A DNA stretch of 18,202 nucleotides from an uncultured Rhodospirillales bacterium (lineage in GTDB: Bacteria > Pseudomonadota > Alphaproteobacteria > Rhodospirillales > Casp-alpha2): positions 1-18,202 of the forward strand of contig CALJEW010000081.1 in NCBI GenBank assembly GCA_938074585.1, in the 5' to 3' direction. The notes under the pieces are model-generated. The model ran no database searches. It saw only the letters and a list, made by a program, of their open reading frames with translations, and was not told the origin of the DNA. A program made the translations under genes and the position numbers. Within the stretch, counting starts at the first letter, position 1, and each line of letters begins with the position of its first letter. Shown piece after piece: positions 1-7,523 of the stretch.

Positions 1-130
1 TGGATAGGTGATAACTAACGTGTGAATTTAAAGCCTGTCCAATTTGGATGCTGTAAAAAGCGTCTTAAAACTAAAAAGTGAGTTTAAACAGTTTAAGTCT
101 AATAGTTAACCCTTGGAGGGGGATTTTAAT

Positions 131-1432
131 ATGAGTATTTCCAAAACTTTAACAGGTGTTGCCTTAACGGCAGGTCTGTTGGCGTTTGGTGCGACAGCAT
201 CGGATGCTGCCACCAAAATCAAACTTATGCCATATGTTTCAGGTGTAAACACGCCTTTGGCAATGGTTCAACCCGCTGGCGATGATCGTAAATTTGTTGT
301 CGAGCAGTTTGGCCACATCAAAATCATTGATAAAGCTGGTAATCTTCTACCATCTCCATTCCTTGATATTAGAAATAAAATAGTAACGCAATTCCATGAT
401 TTTGACGAGCGTGGAGCACTTGGTTTGGCTTTCCACCCCGATTTCAAAAAGAATGGAAAATTCTATGTTTCCTATTCAACCATTCTTGATTTCCAAGGTG
501 ATCTTGGAAAGATGTTGTGGTGGGATCACACAAACGTTGTTGAAGAGTTCACCGTATCTGCGGATGATCCAAATAAAGCCAATCCAAATTCTGGACGGAT
601 CATTTCATCCATCGATTGGCCACAGTTTAACCACAACGGTCACTGGATTGGCTTTGGCCAAGACGGATACCTTTATATTTCCACCGGTGACGGCGGATAT
701 GCAAACGATTGGGGCATTGGCCACAACGTAACTGAAGGTAACGGCCAAGACCTAAGCACTTTACTCGGTAAAATGCTGCGTGTCGACGTCAACAAAACAG
801 ATGGCAACAACAACTATAGCATTCCATCAGACAATCCATTTGTTGGTAACGACGAAGCTCGCCCAGAAATCTATGCTTATGGTCTTCGCAACCCATGGCG
901 TTGTTCTTTCGACACAAAAGGTGGCGCTTTGATCTGTGGCGATGTGCAACAGAACAGCTTTGAAGAAATCAGTGTTATCACAAAGGGTGCAAACCTAGGA
1001 TGGCGTCGGATGGAAGCAACTCATTGCTTTGATTATCAAAAGCCAGACAATCACCCTTCATCATGCGACAAGGCCAAGTTGACCTTACCAGTCCTTGAGT
1101 ACAAGAATTGCACAGCTCAGCCAAAAGGTTGCATGGGTATTTCTGTCACTGGAGGTTATGTAGATCGTAGCTCCGACAAAGGCTTAGCAGGCAAGTACAT
1201 CTTCGGCGATTGGTCCAAGGGCTTTGCTCAAATGGACGGCCAAATCTTCGTTGCGAACATGTCTGGTGACAAATGGAGCATGGACGTTGCTGATGTAACA
1301 AACATGTCCGGAAAAATGCCTTACATCTTGGCTTTCGCTCAGGATAATGCAGGCAGCGTATACGCTTTGACATCTGTCACAACGGGTCCTAACGGAACTA
1401 TGGATACTATCTATAAGGTTGTATCTGACTGA
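131..1432 (+). CDS. Exported PQQ-dependent sugar (aldose/sorbosone-type) dehydrogenase
   Basis: A 433-residue protein of the soluble PQQ glucose/sorbosone dehydrogenase family, which oxidises the C1 hydroxyl of aldoses in the periplasm and passes electrons to a cytochrome or quinone. The ATG at 131 is chosen because GGAGGGGG (115-122) lies just upstream; an in-frame TTG at 113 overlaps that site and is unlikely. Residues 1-27 form a signal peptide ending in a TASDA-like site. Family motifs run in order: ERGALGLAFHPDF near 93-105, the NHNG motif with the likely catalytic His168, GQDGYLYISTGDGG (176-189), LGKMLRVDVN, AYGLRNPWR, a GANLGW segment and GGYVDRSS followed by GKYIFGDWS. These place it in the six-bladed propeller family. 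Substrate cannot be read from sequence. No PQQ biosynthesis gene is in the window. A terminator closes the unit, and an exported cytochrome c follows. Confidence 0.88.
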   Translation: MSISKTLTGVALTAGLLAFGATASDAATKIKLMPYVSGVNTPLAMVQPAGDDRKFVVEQFGHIKIIDKAGNLLPSPFLDIRNKIVTQFHDFDERGALGLAFHPDFKKNGKFYVSYSTILDFQGDLGKMLWWDHTNVVEEFTVSADDPNKANPNSGRIISSIDWPQFNHNGHWIGFGQDGYLYISTGDGGYANDWGIGHNVTEGNGQDLSTLLGKMLRVDVNKTDGNNNYSIPSDNPFVGNDEARPEIYAYGLRNPWRCSFDTKGGALICGDVQQNSFEEISVITKGANLGWRRMEATHCFDYQKPDNHPSSCDKAKLTLPVLEYKNCTAQPKGCMGISVTGGYVDRSSDKGLAGKYIFGDWSKGFAQMDGQIFVANMSGDKWSMDVADVTNMSGKMPYILAFAQDNAGSVYALTSVTTGPNGTMDTIYKVVSD

Positions 1433-1444
1433 TAGCTAAATACG

Positions 1445-1482
1445 AAAAGCGCCGCTAGTTAAAAAGCTAGCGGCGCTTTTTT
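1445..1482 (+). terminator. Rho-independent terminator after the sugar dehydrogenase
   Basis: A perfect stem, AAAAGCGCCGCTAG (1445-1458) pairing with CTAGCGGCGCTTTT (1467-1480), has an 8-nt loop and runs into a T tract. It starts 13 bases after the stop codon and separates the dehydrogenase from the cytochrome gene, so the two are probably not one simple transcript. Confidence 0.92.
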
Positions 1483-1510
1483 GTCATTATTTTTTATACA
1501 TTTATTTAGA

Positions 1511-1551
1511 AAGACAATATCTGTCTTGTATTTGAAAAGATGGTTACATCT
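1511..1551. promoter_or_regulatory. Two short inverted repeats upstream of the cytochrome c gene
   Basis: AAGACA-N5-TGTCTT (1511-1527) and AGATG-N4-CATCT (1538-1551) lie in the 104 bases between the terminator and the cytochrome start. They could be operator half-sites, but no regulator family is recognised and chance is a real alternative in AT-rich DNA. Confidence 0.2.
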
Positions 1552-1586
1552 GATCCGTTACTCACGATCGAACAAAGGAGTTTTAC

Positions 1587-1955
1587 TTGATTAAAAGTCG
1601 CATAATAGTCGGGTTATCAGCACTAATGTTCATGTGGAGCTATAGTGTATTACCGGCTTCAGCAGAAGAAAAGAAAGTGTTTGTCCCCGTCGAGTTTACG
1701 TCAGCATATTTGGCTGACGGGTCTAAATTTGAAATGGGAAAAGAAATTTGGTTTGATCAATGCACTCATTGCCACGGTTATAAAGCATATCCAGGAAAAG
1801 CACCAAAGTTAAAGCCTAAGCGCTATAAACCTAGTTTCGTATATAAGCGGGTAACTAAAGGCTTTAGAAAGATGCCCGCATGGGATGAAGTTTATGACAA
1901 AGATGAACGCATGGCGGTCGTCACTTATATCATGCACAAAGATTTTTCACCATAA
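1587..1955 (+). CDS. Small exported mono-haem cytochrome c
   Basis: A 122-residue protein with an N-terminal signal peptide (about 1-26, ending PASA) and one haem-attachment motif CTHCH at residues 59-63. Met96 in KMPAWDE is the likely sixth haem ligand, so this is a class I c-type cytochrome acting as a periplasmic electron carrier. The start is TTG at 1587, chosen because AAAGGAG (1574-1580) sits six bases upstream and the signal peptide begins there. Position next to the PQQ-dependent dehydrogenase suggests it accepts electrons from that enzyme; this is inference from neighbourhood only. The region between haem motif and Met ligand is rich in Lys and Arg, which would suit docking to an acidic oxidase or dehydrogenase surface. 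Confidence 0.88.
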   Translation: MIKSRIIVGLSALMFMWSYSVLPASAEEKKVFVPVEFTSAYLADGSKFEMGKEIWFDQCTHCHGYKAYPGKAPKLKPKRYKPSFVYKRVTKGFRKMPAWDEVYDKDERMAVVTYIMHKDFSP

Positions 1956-1986
1956 TCAGAAAAGTGGTGAAGTTGGAAATTTTAAA

Positions 1987-2020
1987 GGTCAGTCTGAAAG
2001 TTAATTTTTTCGGACTGACC
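1987..2020 (-). terminator. Hairpin at the 3' end of the TMEM220-like gene
   Basis: GGTCAGTCTG (1987-1996) pairs with CGGACTGACC (2011-2020), one G-T wobble, extended by AAA/TTT to about 13 pairs. The minus-strand gene's TAA (2001-2003) lies in the loop. On the minus strand the stem is followed by TTTAAAATTT, so it better fits termination of that gene than of the plus-strand cytochrome, though it could serve both. Confidence 0.55.
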
Positions 2021-2354
2021 ATATGTAGAAAGTGGTGACAAGGATTACGAAACTAGAGATCATCATTCCCATCCCTTCACGTGCTGTTTCTGTGGTCCAC
2101 CAAACATCTTTCTCCCAAAAATTAGGTGTATTAGGCCAGTAAAAACCAGTAAGAACTAAAATTACGGCAACGGAAATAGAAAGCGCAGCACTTGCATCGT
2201 TGCTTAAAACCCGATCCAAACGAAAGGCTGCTAACCCAGCCCAAACAGTAGGGACGCCATAAATAAGGATCCACATGGGGCCATCAGGGTCATTGTATTG
2301 AACGCCAAGGAATGGAATCATCATGAGGAATAGTAAAATATTAAGATACTTCAT
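2001..2354 (-). CDS. TMEM220-like four-helix membrane protein
   Basis: A 117-residue hydrophobic protein with about four membrane segments, near residues 3-19, 26-43, 56-74 and 94-113. The motif VQYNDPDGPMWILIYG right after the first helix matches the QYNDPD...W..Y signature of the TMEM220 family, whose molecular role is not established. A conserved-looking tryptophan-rich stretch (WEKDVWWTTE) lies between helices three and four. AAAGGT about 7 bases before the ATG is a weak ribosome site. The gene is divergent from the eboD-like gene across a 133-base AT-rich gap, so the two could share regulation, but nothing else ties it to that pathway. Confidence 0.7.
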   Translation of the reverse strand: MKYLNILLFLMMIPFLGVQYNDPDGPMWILIYGVPTVWAGLAAFRLDRVLSNDASAALSISVAVILVLTGFYWPNTPNFWEKDVWWTTETAREGMGMMISSFVILVTTFYIWSVRKN

Positions 2355-2369
2355 AGATATGACCTTTGT

Positions 2370-2399
2370 TTGCTATGAATAAATAAATATACGTATAAA
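2370..2399 (+). promoter_or_regulatory. Candidate sigma70-type promoter for the ebo-like genes
   Basis: TTGCTA (2370-2375) and TATAAA (2394-2399) are separated by 18 bases in the AT-rich divergent gap. A perfect palindrome TATACGTATA (2388-2397) overlaps the -10 element and could be read by either strand. The match is moderate and the background is AT-rich, so this is a candidate only. Confidence 0.25.
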
Positions 2400-2487
2400 A
2401 AAATTTAATAGGGCAAATCATACACATAAATCAAGGGCCAACTTATGGTTATCTTGGATGATTAACAAAAACAGGGTGGAGGCTGTA

Positions 2488-3684
2488 ATGGCAAATCAGG
2501 ATATTGAGACTAAAACCGACACATCAACGCATTGGCAACGGTTTGCTGTACCCTTTGAATTTCCAGTCTGTTTTACGGAAAATTTATTTGATATAAAAAA
2601 CACTACACTTGTTGATGTTTTGTCTCGTTTAGAACCTAAAAAAACTCACAAGGCATTGATTTTCTTAGATGAAGGGTTGTCAAAAGCGTATCCAAATCTA
2701 ATCACCGATATTGCAGCTTACGTATCATACCAGAAAGATTTTATTGAATTGGTAACGCCGCCGATTGTTATTCCAGGCGGCGAAAAAATTAAATCTGATA
2801 TCCACTTTATCGAACAGATGCAACAAACGCTCTATGATTTCCGCATTGATCGCCATTCCTATGTCATCGCTATTGGTGGCGGCGCTGTATTAGATGCAGT
2901 AGGGCTTGTTTGTGCCACGACGCACCGCGGTGTCCGCCATGTTCGTATTCCTACAACCGTATTGTCTCAAAATGATTCAGGCGTTGGAGTCAAGAATGGC
3001 ATTAATTTATATGGTGCTAAAAATTACATTGGTACATTTGCACCACCCTTTGCTGTCCTTAATGATATCAACTTCGTTATGGATTTGGGTGAGCGAGACA
3101 AAATTGCGGGTATGGCTGAAGCAGTGAAAGTCGCGCTTATTCGTAACGCAGAGTTCTTTGGCTGGCTGGAGAAAAATGCAAACTCATTAGCCACGTTTAA
3201 AAAAGATGCAATGGCGACATTAATCCGACGATGTGCAGAATTGCATATGCACCAAATTGGCCATGGGGGCGACCCGTTCGAGATGGGAAGTGCGCGCCCG
3301 TTAGATTATGGACATTGGTCCGCACATAAGCTTGAAGGCCTAACCCGTTATCATTTGCGTCATGGAGAAGCGGTTGCAATTGGTATTGCCCTTGATGCGA
3401 GGTACTCCGTTTTGAGTGGGTTATTAGACGCTGGTAAAGAAGATCGCATTTGTTTTTTACTTGAACACTTAGGGTTCAAGTTATGGCATGCTGCACTTGA
3501 AAAAAGAACCCATGAGGGTGAACTTGAGTTAATGGTTGGCCTACAGGAGTTCCGAGAGCACTTGGGTGGGGAATTAACGATTACACTGTTGTCTGATATT
3601 GGCGTTGGCGTTGAAGTGCATGAAATGGACACAGAATTGGTTTTACAATCAATTCAGTGGTTAAAAGAACGACAGGAAGTTTAA
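2488..3684 (+). CDS. eboD: Sugar phosphate cyclase, EboD-like (3-dehydroquinate synthase superfamily)
   Basis: A 398-residue member of the dehydroquinate synthase/2-epi-5-epi-valiolone synthase superfamily, which cyclises a sugar phosphate to a cyclitol using bound NAD and a divalent metal. The ATG at 2488 is preferred over 2458 because GGTGGAGG (2475-2482) precedes it. Visible residues: NAD-binding GGG at 130-132 and D136; K169 and K178 in SGVGVKNGIN and YGAKN; E211 and K214 in MAEAVK; H276 and H280 in DYGHWSAHKLE; and H292 in RHGE. E211, H276 and H292 are the expected metal ligands, with the same 16-residue His-His spacing as dehydroquinate synthase. The Asn usually before the first metal His is Asp273 here, as in valiolone-type cyclases. 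Primary dehydroquinate synthase is less likely, given the TAATG coupling to eboE- and eboC-like genes. Confidence 0.8.
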   Translation: MANQDIETKTDTSTHWQRFAVPFEFPVCFTENLFDIKNTTLVDVLSRLEPKKTHKALIFLDEGLSKAYPNLITDIAAYVSYQKDFIELVTPPIVIPGGEKIKSDIHFIEQMQQTLYDFRIDRHSYVIAIGGGAVLDAVGLVCATTHRGVRHVRIPTTVLSQNDSGVGVKNGINLYGAKNYIGTFAPPFAVLNDINFVMDLGERDKIAGMAEAVKVALIRNAEFFGWLEKNANSLATFKKDAMATLIRRCAELHMHQIGHGGDPFEMGSARPLDYGHWSAHKLEGLTRYHLRHGEAVAIGIALDARYSVLSGLLDAGKEDRICFLLEHLGFKLWHAALEKRTHEGELELMVGLQEFREHLGGELTITLLSDIGVGVEVHEMDTELVLQSIQWLKERQEV

Positions 3685-4883
3685 TGCTGGTTAACTCAGA
3701 TCAATCGCTTGGTCATTTGACGTATTGCACCAACATTCACGCGGCGGAGACTTGGCCGGATGTTATCGCCGGGCTGCGCCGCCACTTGCCTGAAATCAAA
3801 GCTAAAGTATCACCAATTCATCCGCTTGGTGTTGGATTACGGTTAGCTGCAAAGGCCGCTGAAGCGCTTTGTGATCCGGCTACTTTTTCTGAGTTACAAG
3901 AATTCCTGAACGAGGGTGGTTACTACGTATTTACATTAAACGGATTCCCGTACGGAAACTTTCACAGCCAGTCCGTAAAAGAAGGAGCGTACAAACCCGA
4001 TTGGACCGATCCCTTACGACTAAGTTATTCGAACACACTTTCAGACCATTTGGCTCGATTGCTGCCGGATAATATGGAGGGCTCTATCAGTACGGTTCCA
4101 GGTACGTTCAAGCCATGGATGAAGGACAATGCAAACATTATTGATACCATTGCTGACAATATTATCCAGCATGTATGGCACTTAGTGAAGCTTCGCGAGA
4201 CAACTGGAAAATCAATTAATTTGGCGTTAGAACCCGAACCTTTTTGTATGATCGAAACTATTGATGAGACTATCACATTTTTCATGAAATTCTTGTACGG
4301 TGATAAAGCTGTTGCGCGATTGTCTGCACTTAGTGGGCTAACCAGTGATGCCGCATCCCAAGCGCTTCGTCGACATTTAGGCGTTTGCTATGATGTGTGT
4401 CATGCTGCTGTTGAGTTTGAAGATGCACGGGGCAGTTTAAGTGCACTGAAAAACGCTGGTATTAAAATCTCAAAACTCCAACTTAGCTCGGCTATGCGGA
4501 TCCCATCTGTGGGACCTGATACTGTTCAACAATTGGGACAGATGAATGAACCGGTTTATATGCATCAGGTCGTTGAAAACAGAGGCGGAACTCTTATTCG
4601 GTACTCAGATATTCCAGAAGCCTTGAAAGAAATTGATGCAGCGCAAGGTTCGGAATGGAGAACCCATTTTCATGTCCCTATTTTTCTAGAAGAAATGCAA
4701 ACCGTTGCCACTACTCAACAGTTCTTAAAAGACATATTGGCTATTCATAAAGAGCAGCCCGTTACTGAACAATTAGAAGTCGAAACGTATACGTGGGATG
4801 TTTTGCCTGAAAGTTATAAAAGCGTTGGAGTCAGTGCTGCAATCGCACGTGAGCTCACTTGGGTACAGGATCAACTTTCATAA
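3684..4883 (+). CDS. eboE: EboE-like TIM-barrel protein (xylose-isomerase-like fold)
   Basis: A 399-residue protein resembling the family annotated as metabolite traffic protein EboE, a xylose-isomerase-like TIM barrel of unknown chemistry. Motifs typical of the family are LTYCTNIHAAETW near residues 11-23, FTLNGFPYGNFH, SISTVPGTFKPW, LALEPEPFCMIE, GVCYDVCHAAVEFE, LQLSSAMR and HFHVPIFLEE, then TYTWDVLPE near the C-terminus. The repeated His, Glu and Asp residues at barrel-strand ends would suit a metal or sugar site. The ATG at 3684 is chosen because it shares its A with the upstream TAA (TAATG) and AGGAAG (3674-3679) sits in range; an in-frame GTG at 3657 lies inside the cyclase gene. No signal peptide, so cytoplasmic. 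Its one-base overlap with both neighbours indicates translational coupling and one pathway. Confidence 0.78.
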   Translation: MLVNSDQSLGHLTYCTNIHAAETWPDVIAGLRRHLPEIKAKVSPIHPLGVGLRLAAKAAEALCDPATFSELQEFLNEGGYYVFTLNGFPYGNFHSQSVKEGAYKPDWTDPLRLSYSNTLSDHLARLLPDNMEGSISTVPGTFKPWMKDNANIIDTIADNIIQHVWHLVKLRETTGKSINLALEPEPFCMIETIDETITFFMKFLYGDKAVARLSALSGLTSDAASQALRRHLGVCYDVCHAAVEFEDARGSLSALKNAGIKISKLQLSSAMRIPSVGPDTVQQLGQMNEPVYMHQVVENRGGTLIRYSDIPEALKEIDAAQGSEWRTHFHVPIFLEEMQTVATTQQFLKDILAIHKEQPVTEQLEVETYTWDVLPESYKSVGVSAAIARELTWVQDQLS

Positions 4884-5755
4884 TGAATTTAAAGACGGCA
4901 ATGACGCTTGGCCGGGTTTCAAACCTTCCGACAGTTTGGACCAACATGATGGCAGCAATCGCTTTAGTTGGTGCTAGCATTCCGGATTCTAGAACCTTAC
5001 CAATCTTAGCAGCATTAACTCTTTTTTATATAGGGGGTATGTTTTTAAACGATGCCTTTGATGCAGAAATAGATGCTAAAGAACGGTCCGACCGGCCAAT
5101 CCCATCTGGCCAAGTCAGTAAAGATACTGTTTTTGGCTGGGGCTTTGGTCTGTTGGCCGCTGGGCTTATGTTACTGATTTGGATCGGCCGGAGCTTTCCT
5201 GACAGCACAGGGATGTGGCCCGCAATTGGTGGCCTTGGGTTGGCGGCAACCATAGTTGCTTATAACCGTAATCATAAGGGCAACCCCATTAGTCCTGTCA
5301 TCATGGGGTTATGTCGGGTCTTTGTTTATATAACTACAGGGCTTTGTTTTACTTTGATGCTCGGCCATCCCATGTTGGTGGGTTGCCTGTTGATTCTGGC
5401 GTATTTGATTGGCTTAACCTATACAGCCAAACAGGAAAATCTTGGCCATGTAAAAAACCTATGGCCACTCCTCTTTTTAGGAGCCCCTGTTATATATGGC
5501 GGCATACTTGTAACTGACAATCTCGATCTATTACCTTTCTGGGGCCTGTTTACAGTCTGGGTATTGGTGGCTCTGTTTTTCGTTAAGCGGCGCGGGCCTG
5601 GCGATATTCCACGTGCCGTCGTTAGTTTGATTGCGGGCATGTGCTTGCTAGACGCACTTTTAATAGCAAGCACGGGGCAGCTGTATTTTGCAGTTGTTGC
5701 TGTTGGTGGCTTTGTTTTAACTTTAATCTTTCAAAAGTTCATTTCCGGAACTTAA
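4883..5755 (+). CDS. eboC: EboC-like UbiA-superfamily membrane protein
   Basis: A 290-residue integral membrane protein with about eight or nine hydrophobic segments. Residues 56-76 carry the first aspartate-rich motif of UbiA prenyltransferases, NDAFDAEIDAKERSDRPIPSG, which binds Mg-diphosphate. The usual second aspartate-rich motif is not seen; in its place is YTAKQENLGHVKN (180-192). A KGNPISPVIMGLCR segment (132-145) precedes it. UbiA enzymes move a polyprenyl group from a diphosphate to an aromatic or sugar acceptor, so an attractive role is lipid attachment of the cyclase product, but the altered second motif leaves chemistry open. The ATG at 4883 overlaps the EboE-like stop as TAATG; a TTG at 4859 is in frame but lies inside that gene. 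Its stop overlaps the facing EboF-like stop by three bases. Confidence 0.78.
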   Translation: MNLKTAMTLGRVSNLPTVWTNMMAAIALVGASIPDSRTLPILAALTLFYIGGMFLNDAFDAEIDAKERSDRPIPSGQVSKDTVFGWGFGLLAAGLMLLIWIGRSFPDSTGMWPAIGGLGLAATIVAYNRNHKGNPISPVIMGLCRVFVYITTGLCFTLMLGHPMLVGCLLILAYLIGLTYTAKQENLGHVKNLWPLLFLGAPVIYGGILVTDNLDLLPFWGLFTVWVLVALFFVKRRGPGDIPRAVVSLIAGMCLLDALLIASTGQLYFAVVAVGGFVLTLIFQKFISGT

Positions 5756-7143
5756 GCATCCCCATCAAAAACGTGATCAAGAACTAGTTTCTTAAATTCC
5801 GTCGCATGAATAGCGCCGTTGCTTAACAAATCAGCGCGAGAGCTAATAATCATCGGGCCATCATTAGGATTATCGGTTAAGCGCCCGTGTGCGCCCTTTA
5901 CTTGTTTGGTGTCTTTCAAAGAAATGACGTCTAACAAGTTGCGAAAACCCATTTTACGTTTGGCTAATTTCCAAGCCATCGTCAACATTGGGAATTTTAG
6001 TTCTGGGTCAACGAAAAGCTCAACCGGATCATATCCGGGCTTGCGATGAATATCGACGGTGCGTGCATAATCGGGCGCTTTTATATCATCAAGCCAATAG
6101 TAATAACTAAACCAACGATCCGGGTTGGATATGGCAACCAGTTCACCAGCCCGAGAATGGTCTAATCCTTCAGCCTTTTTACCGTCTGCATCTAAAACCC
6201 GCTCAACCCCATCTAATCCTTCGATCAGCTTTTTAACTTCGTCTATCTGTTCCGGTGACTTTACATAGATATGCGCAATTTGGTGATCTGACATGGCAAA
6301 TGCATCGGATGCGCCCGCATCAAATACATCGCGGCCCATTTCATCACGGACTTGTATTAGACCTGCTTTGCGCAAAGCTCGGTTTATATGAATCGCGTCA
6401 GTAACAGGTGTAATGCCGTATTCGGATACAACAATAACTTGGCGATCATCGCGCTCAGCCGCTTCAATCAAATCACCACAAAGATCATCAATCTCTTTCA
6501 AATCTTTTTGAATGCGTGGGTGATCAAGATCCGGCCCCAAGCGTTGAAGATTGTAATCCAAATGGGGAAGATAGCTGAGCGTTAGAGTTGGGTTTCGGGT
6601 TTCCATAATATGTTGTGTGGCTTTTGAAATCCACGCGCTGGAGGTGATATCTGCCAATGGTCCCCAGAATTTGAACAAAGGAAATTTACCAAATTTGGCA
6701 TCTAGTTCATCACGCAATTCTGTTGGATAGGTGTAATGGTCCGGAATTTTACGTCCATCCGCCGGGTACATAGGGCGGGGCGTAGCACTCCAATCTGCAG
6801 TTGAGTACATATTGTACCACCAAAACATTTTGGCGCAGGTGAATTCCGGGTTTCTCTTTTTCCCAGCATCCCAAATTTTTTCACCATGGACCAGCTGATT
6901 GGGCTGTCGCCATAAAAGAACTTCCGCCAAGTCTTTGAAATACCAGCCGTTGCTAACAATGCCATGTTCAGATGGCATCAAACCCGTAACTAACGTCGAT
7001 TGAGCTGTGCAAGTTACAGCCGGCATAACGGTTGTCAGTGGACGTGATCCACCGCGTTCTGAAAGACGTTTTAAGTGCGGTGTATGTGGCCCGACAAGCG
7101 ATGGCGACAATCCAACAACAAGTATAACTAATGTAGATTTCAT
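5752..7143 (-). CDS. eboF: EboF-like phosphodiesterase/nucleotide pyrophosphatase-superfamily protein
   Basis: A 463-residue protein of the alkaline phosphatase superfamily, type I phosphodiesterase branch. Residues 41-67 (PAVTCTAQST, then LVTGLMPSEHGIVSN) match the nucleophile region, with Thr44 the likely nucleophile. HLDYNLQRLGPD (184-195), SEYGIT (240-245), MSDHQIAHIYV and GAHGR near 428-431 correspond to later metal-site motifs. Several are changed from canonical: no Asp in the first strand (VVGLSPS), Gln190 where a His is usual, and SEYG in place of SDHG. The ATG at 7143 fits the family's start (MKSTLVILVVGL); an in-frame ATG at 7179 adds 12 residues, and neither has a clear ribosome site. 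No signal peptide, so probably cytoplasmic. It lies opposite the other three ebo-like genes, so it needs its own promoter. EboF is the best fit, from family and context. Confidence 0.7.
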   Translation of the reverse strand: MKSTLVILVVGLSPSLVGPHTPHLKRLSERGGSRPLTTVMPAVTCTAQSTLVTGLMPSEHGIVSNGWYFKDLAEVLLWRQPNQLVHGEKIWDAGKKRNPEFTCAKMFWWYNMYSTADWSATPRPMYPADGRKIPDHYTYPTELRDELDAKFGKFPLFKFWGPLADITSSAWISKATQHIMETRNPTLTLSYLPHLDYNLQRLGPDLDHPRIQKDLKEIDDLCGDLIEAAERDDRQVIVVSEYGITPVTDAIHINRALRKAGLIQVRDEMGRDVFDAGASDAFAMSDHQIAHIYVKSPEQIDEVKKLIEGLDGVERVLDADGKKAEGLDHSRAGELVAISNPDRWFSYYYWLDDIKAPDYARTVDIHRKPGYDPVELFVDPELKFPMLTMAWKLAKRKMGFRNLLDVISLKDTKQVKGAHGRLTDNPNDGPMIISSRADLLSNGAIHATEFKKLVLDHVFDGDA

Positions 7144-7197
7144 ATTAGTTATTAATAAGAAATTTCCAACATTTAGCAAGAGGATATAAGCAAGTTT

Positions 7198-7401
7198 TTA
7201 AGTTGATTTTGTATATAAATGACAAAACTTCTGAAGAAGGTTAGGTGATGGGTTTTCACCACAGTTAGTAAGTGTCTGCTTCGGATTGGTTACAATTCCG
7301 GCTCTCAACGAGTGGCCAAAGTAGTTCTTTGGTTTAAGCCCGATATATTTAACTCGATCTTTGATGATGCTCGATATTGTGCGTGTAGAAAGTGGTTTCT
7401 T
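7198..7401 (-). pseudogene. C-terminal fragment of a tyrosine recombinase (GHSLRAG type)
   Basis: Reading the minus strand from a stop at 7402-7404 to a TAA at 7198-7200 gives about 67 codons. They include PLSTRTISSIIKDRVKYIGL and then KPKNYFGHSLRAGIVTN. The GHSLRAG segment (7298-7317) is the box II His-x-x-Arg motif of tyrosine integrases, and the preceding 'iGLkP.nYfGHSLRAG' pattern is typical of that domain. No start codon, first catalytic Arg or convincing nucleophilic Tyr context is present, so this is a relic. Its motif style differs from what is expected of the neighbouring integrase remnant, so it may come from a separate element. Confidence 0.6.
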
Positions 7402-7523
7402 TCAGATGATGCCATATCGCGTTGTGGATTGAAACAAGAAGCCCGTTTCAACTTTGAAAATATATAACCAATGTTCACAAGCTTGAACCGGGCAACAATG
7501 GAGAACCACCAAAACTGACAATT

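Noticed and set aside
1..112. Tail of an upstream gene at the left edge
   Set aside because: The frames close within a few codons and no protein family can be recognised, so no partial gene is called.
7244..7260. GGTGA/TCACC hairpin as a terminator or attachment-site end
   Set aside because: The stem is only five pairs with no T tract, and it shows no match to the tRNA 3' end.
7424..7435. GTGGATTGAAAC, identical to the end of many type I CRISPR repeats
   Set aside because: It occurs once, with no spaced copies or cas genes nearby, inside the integrase relic region; chance match.
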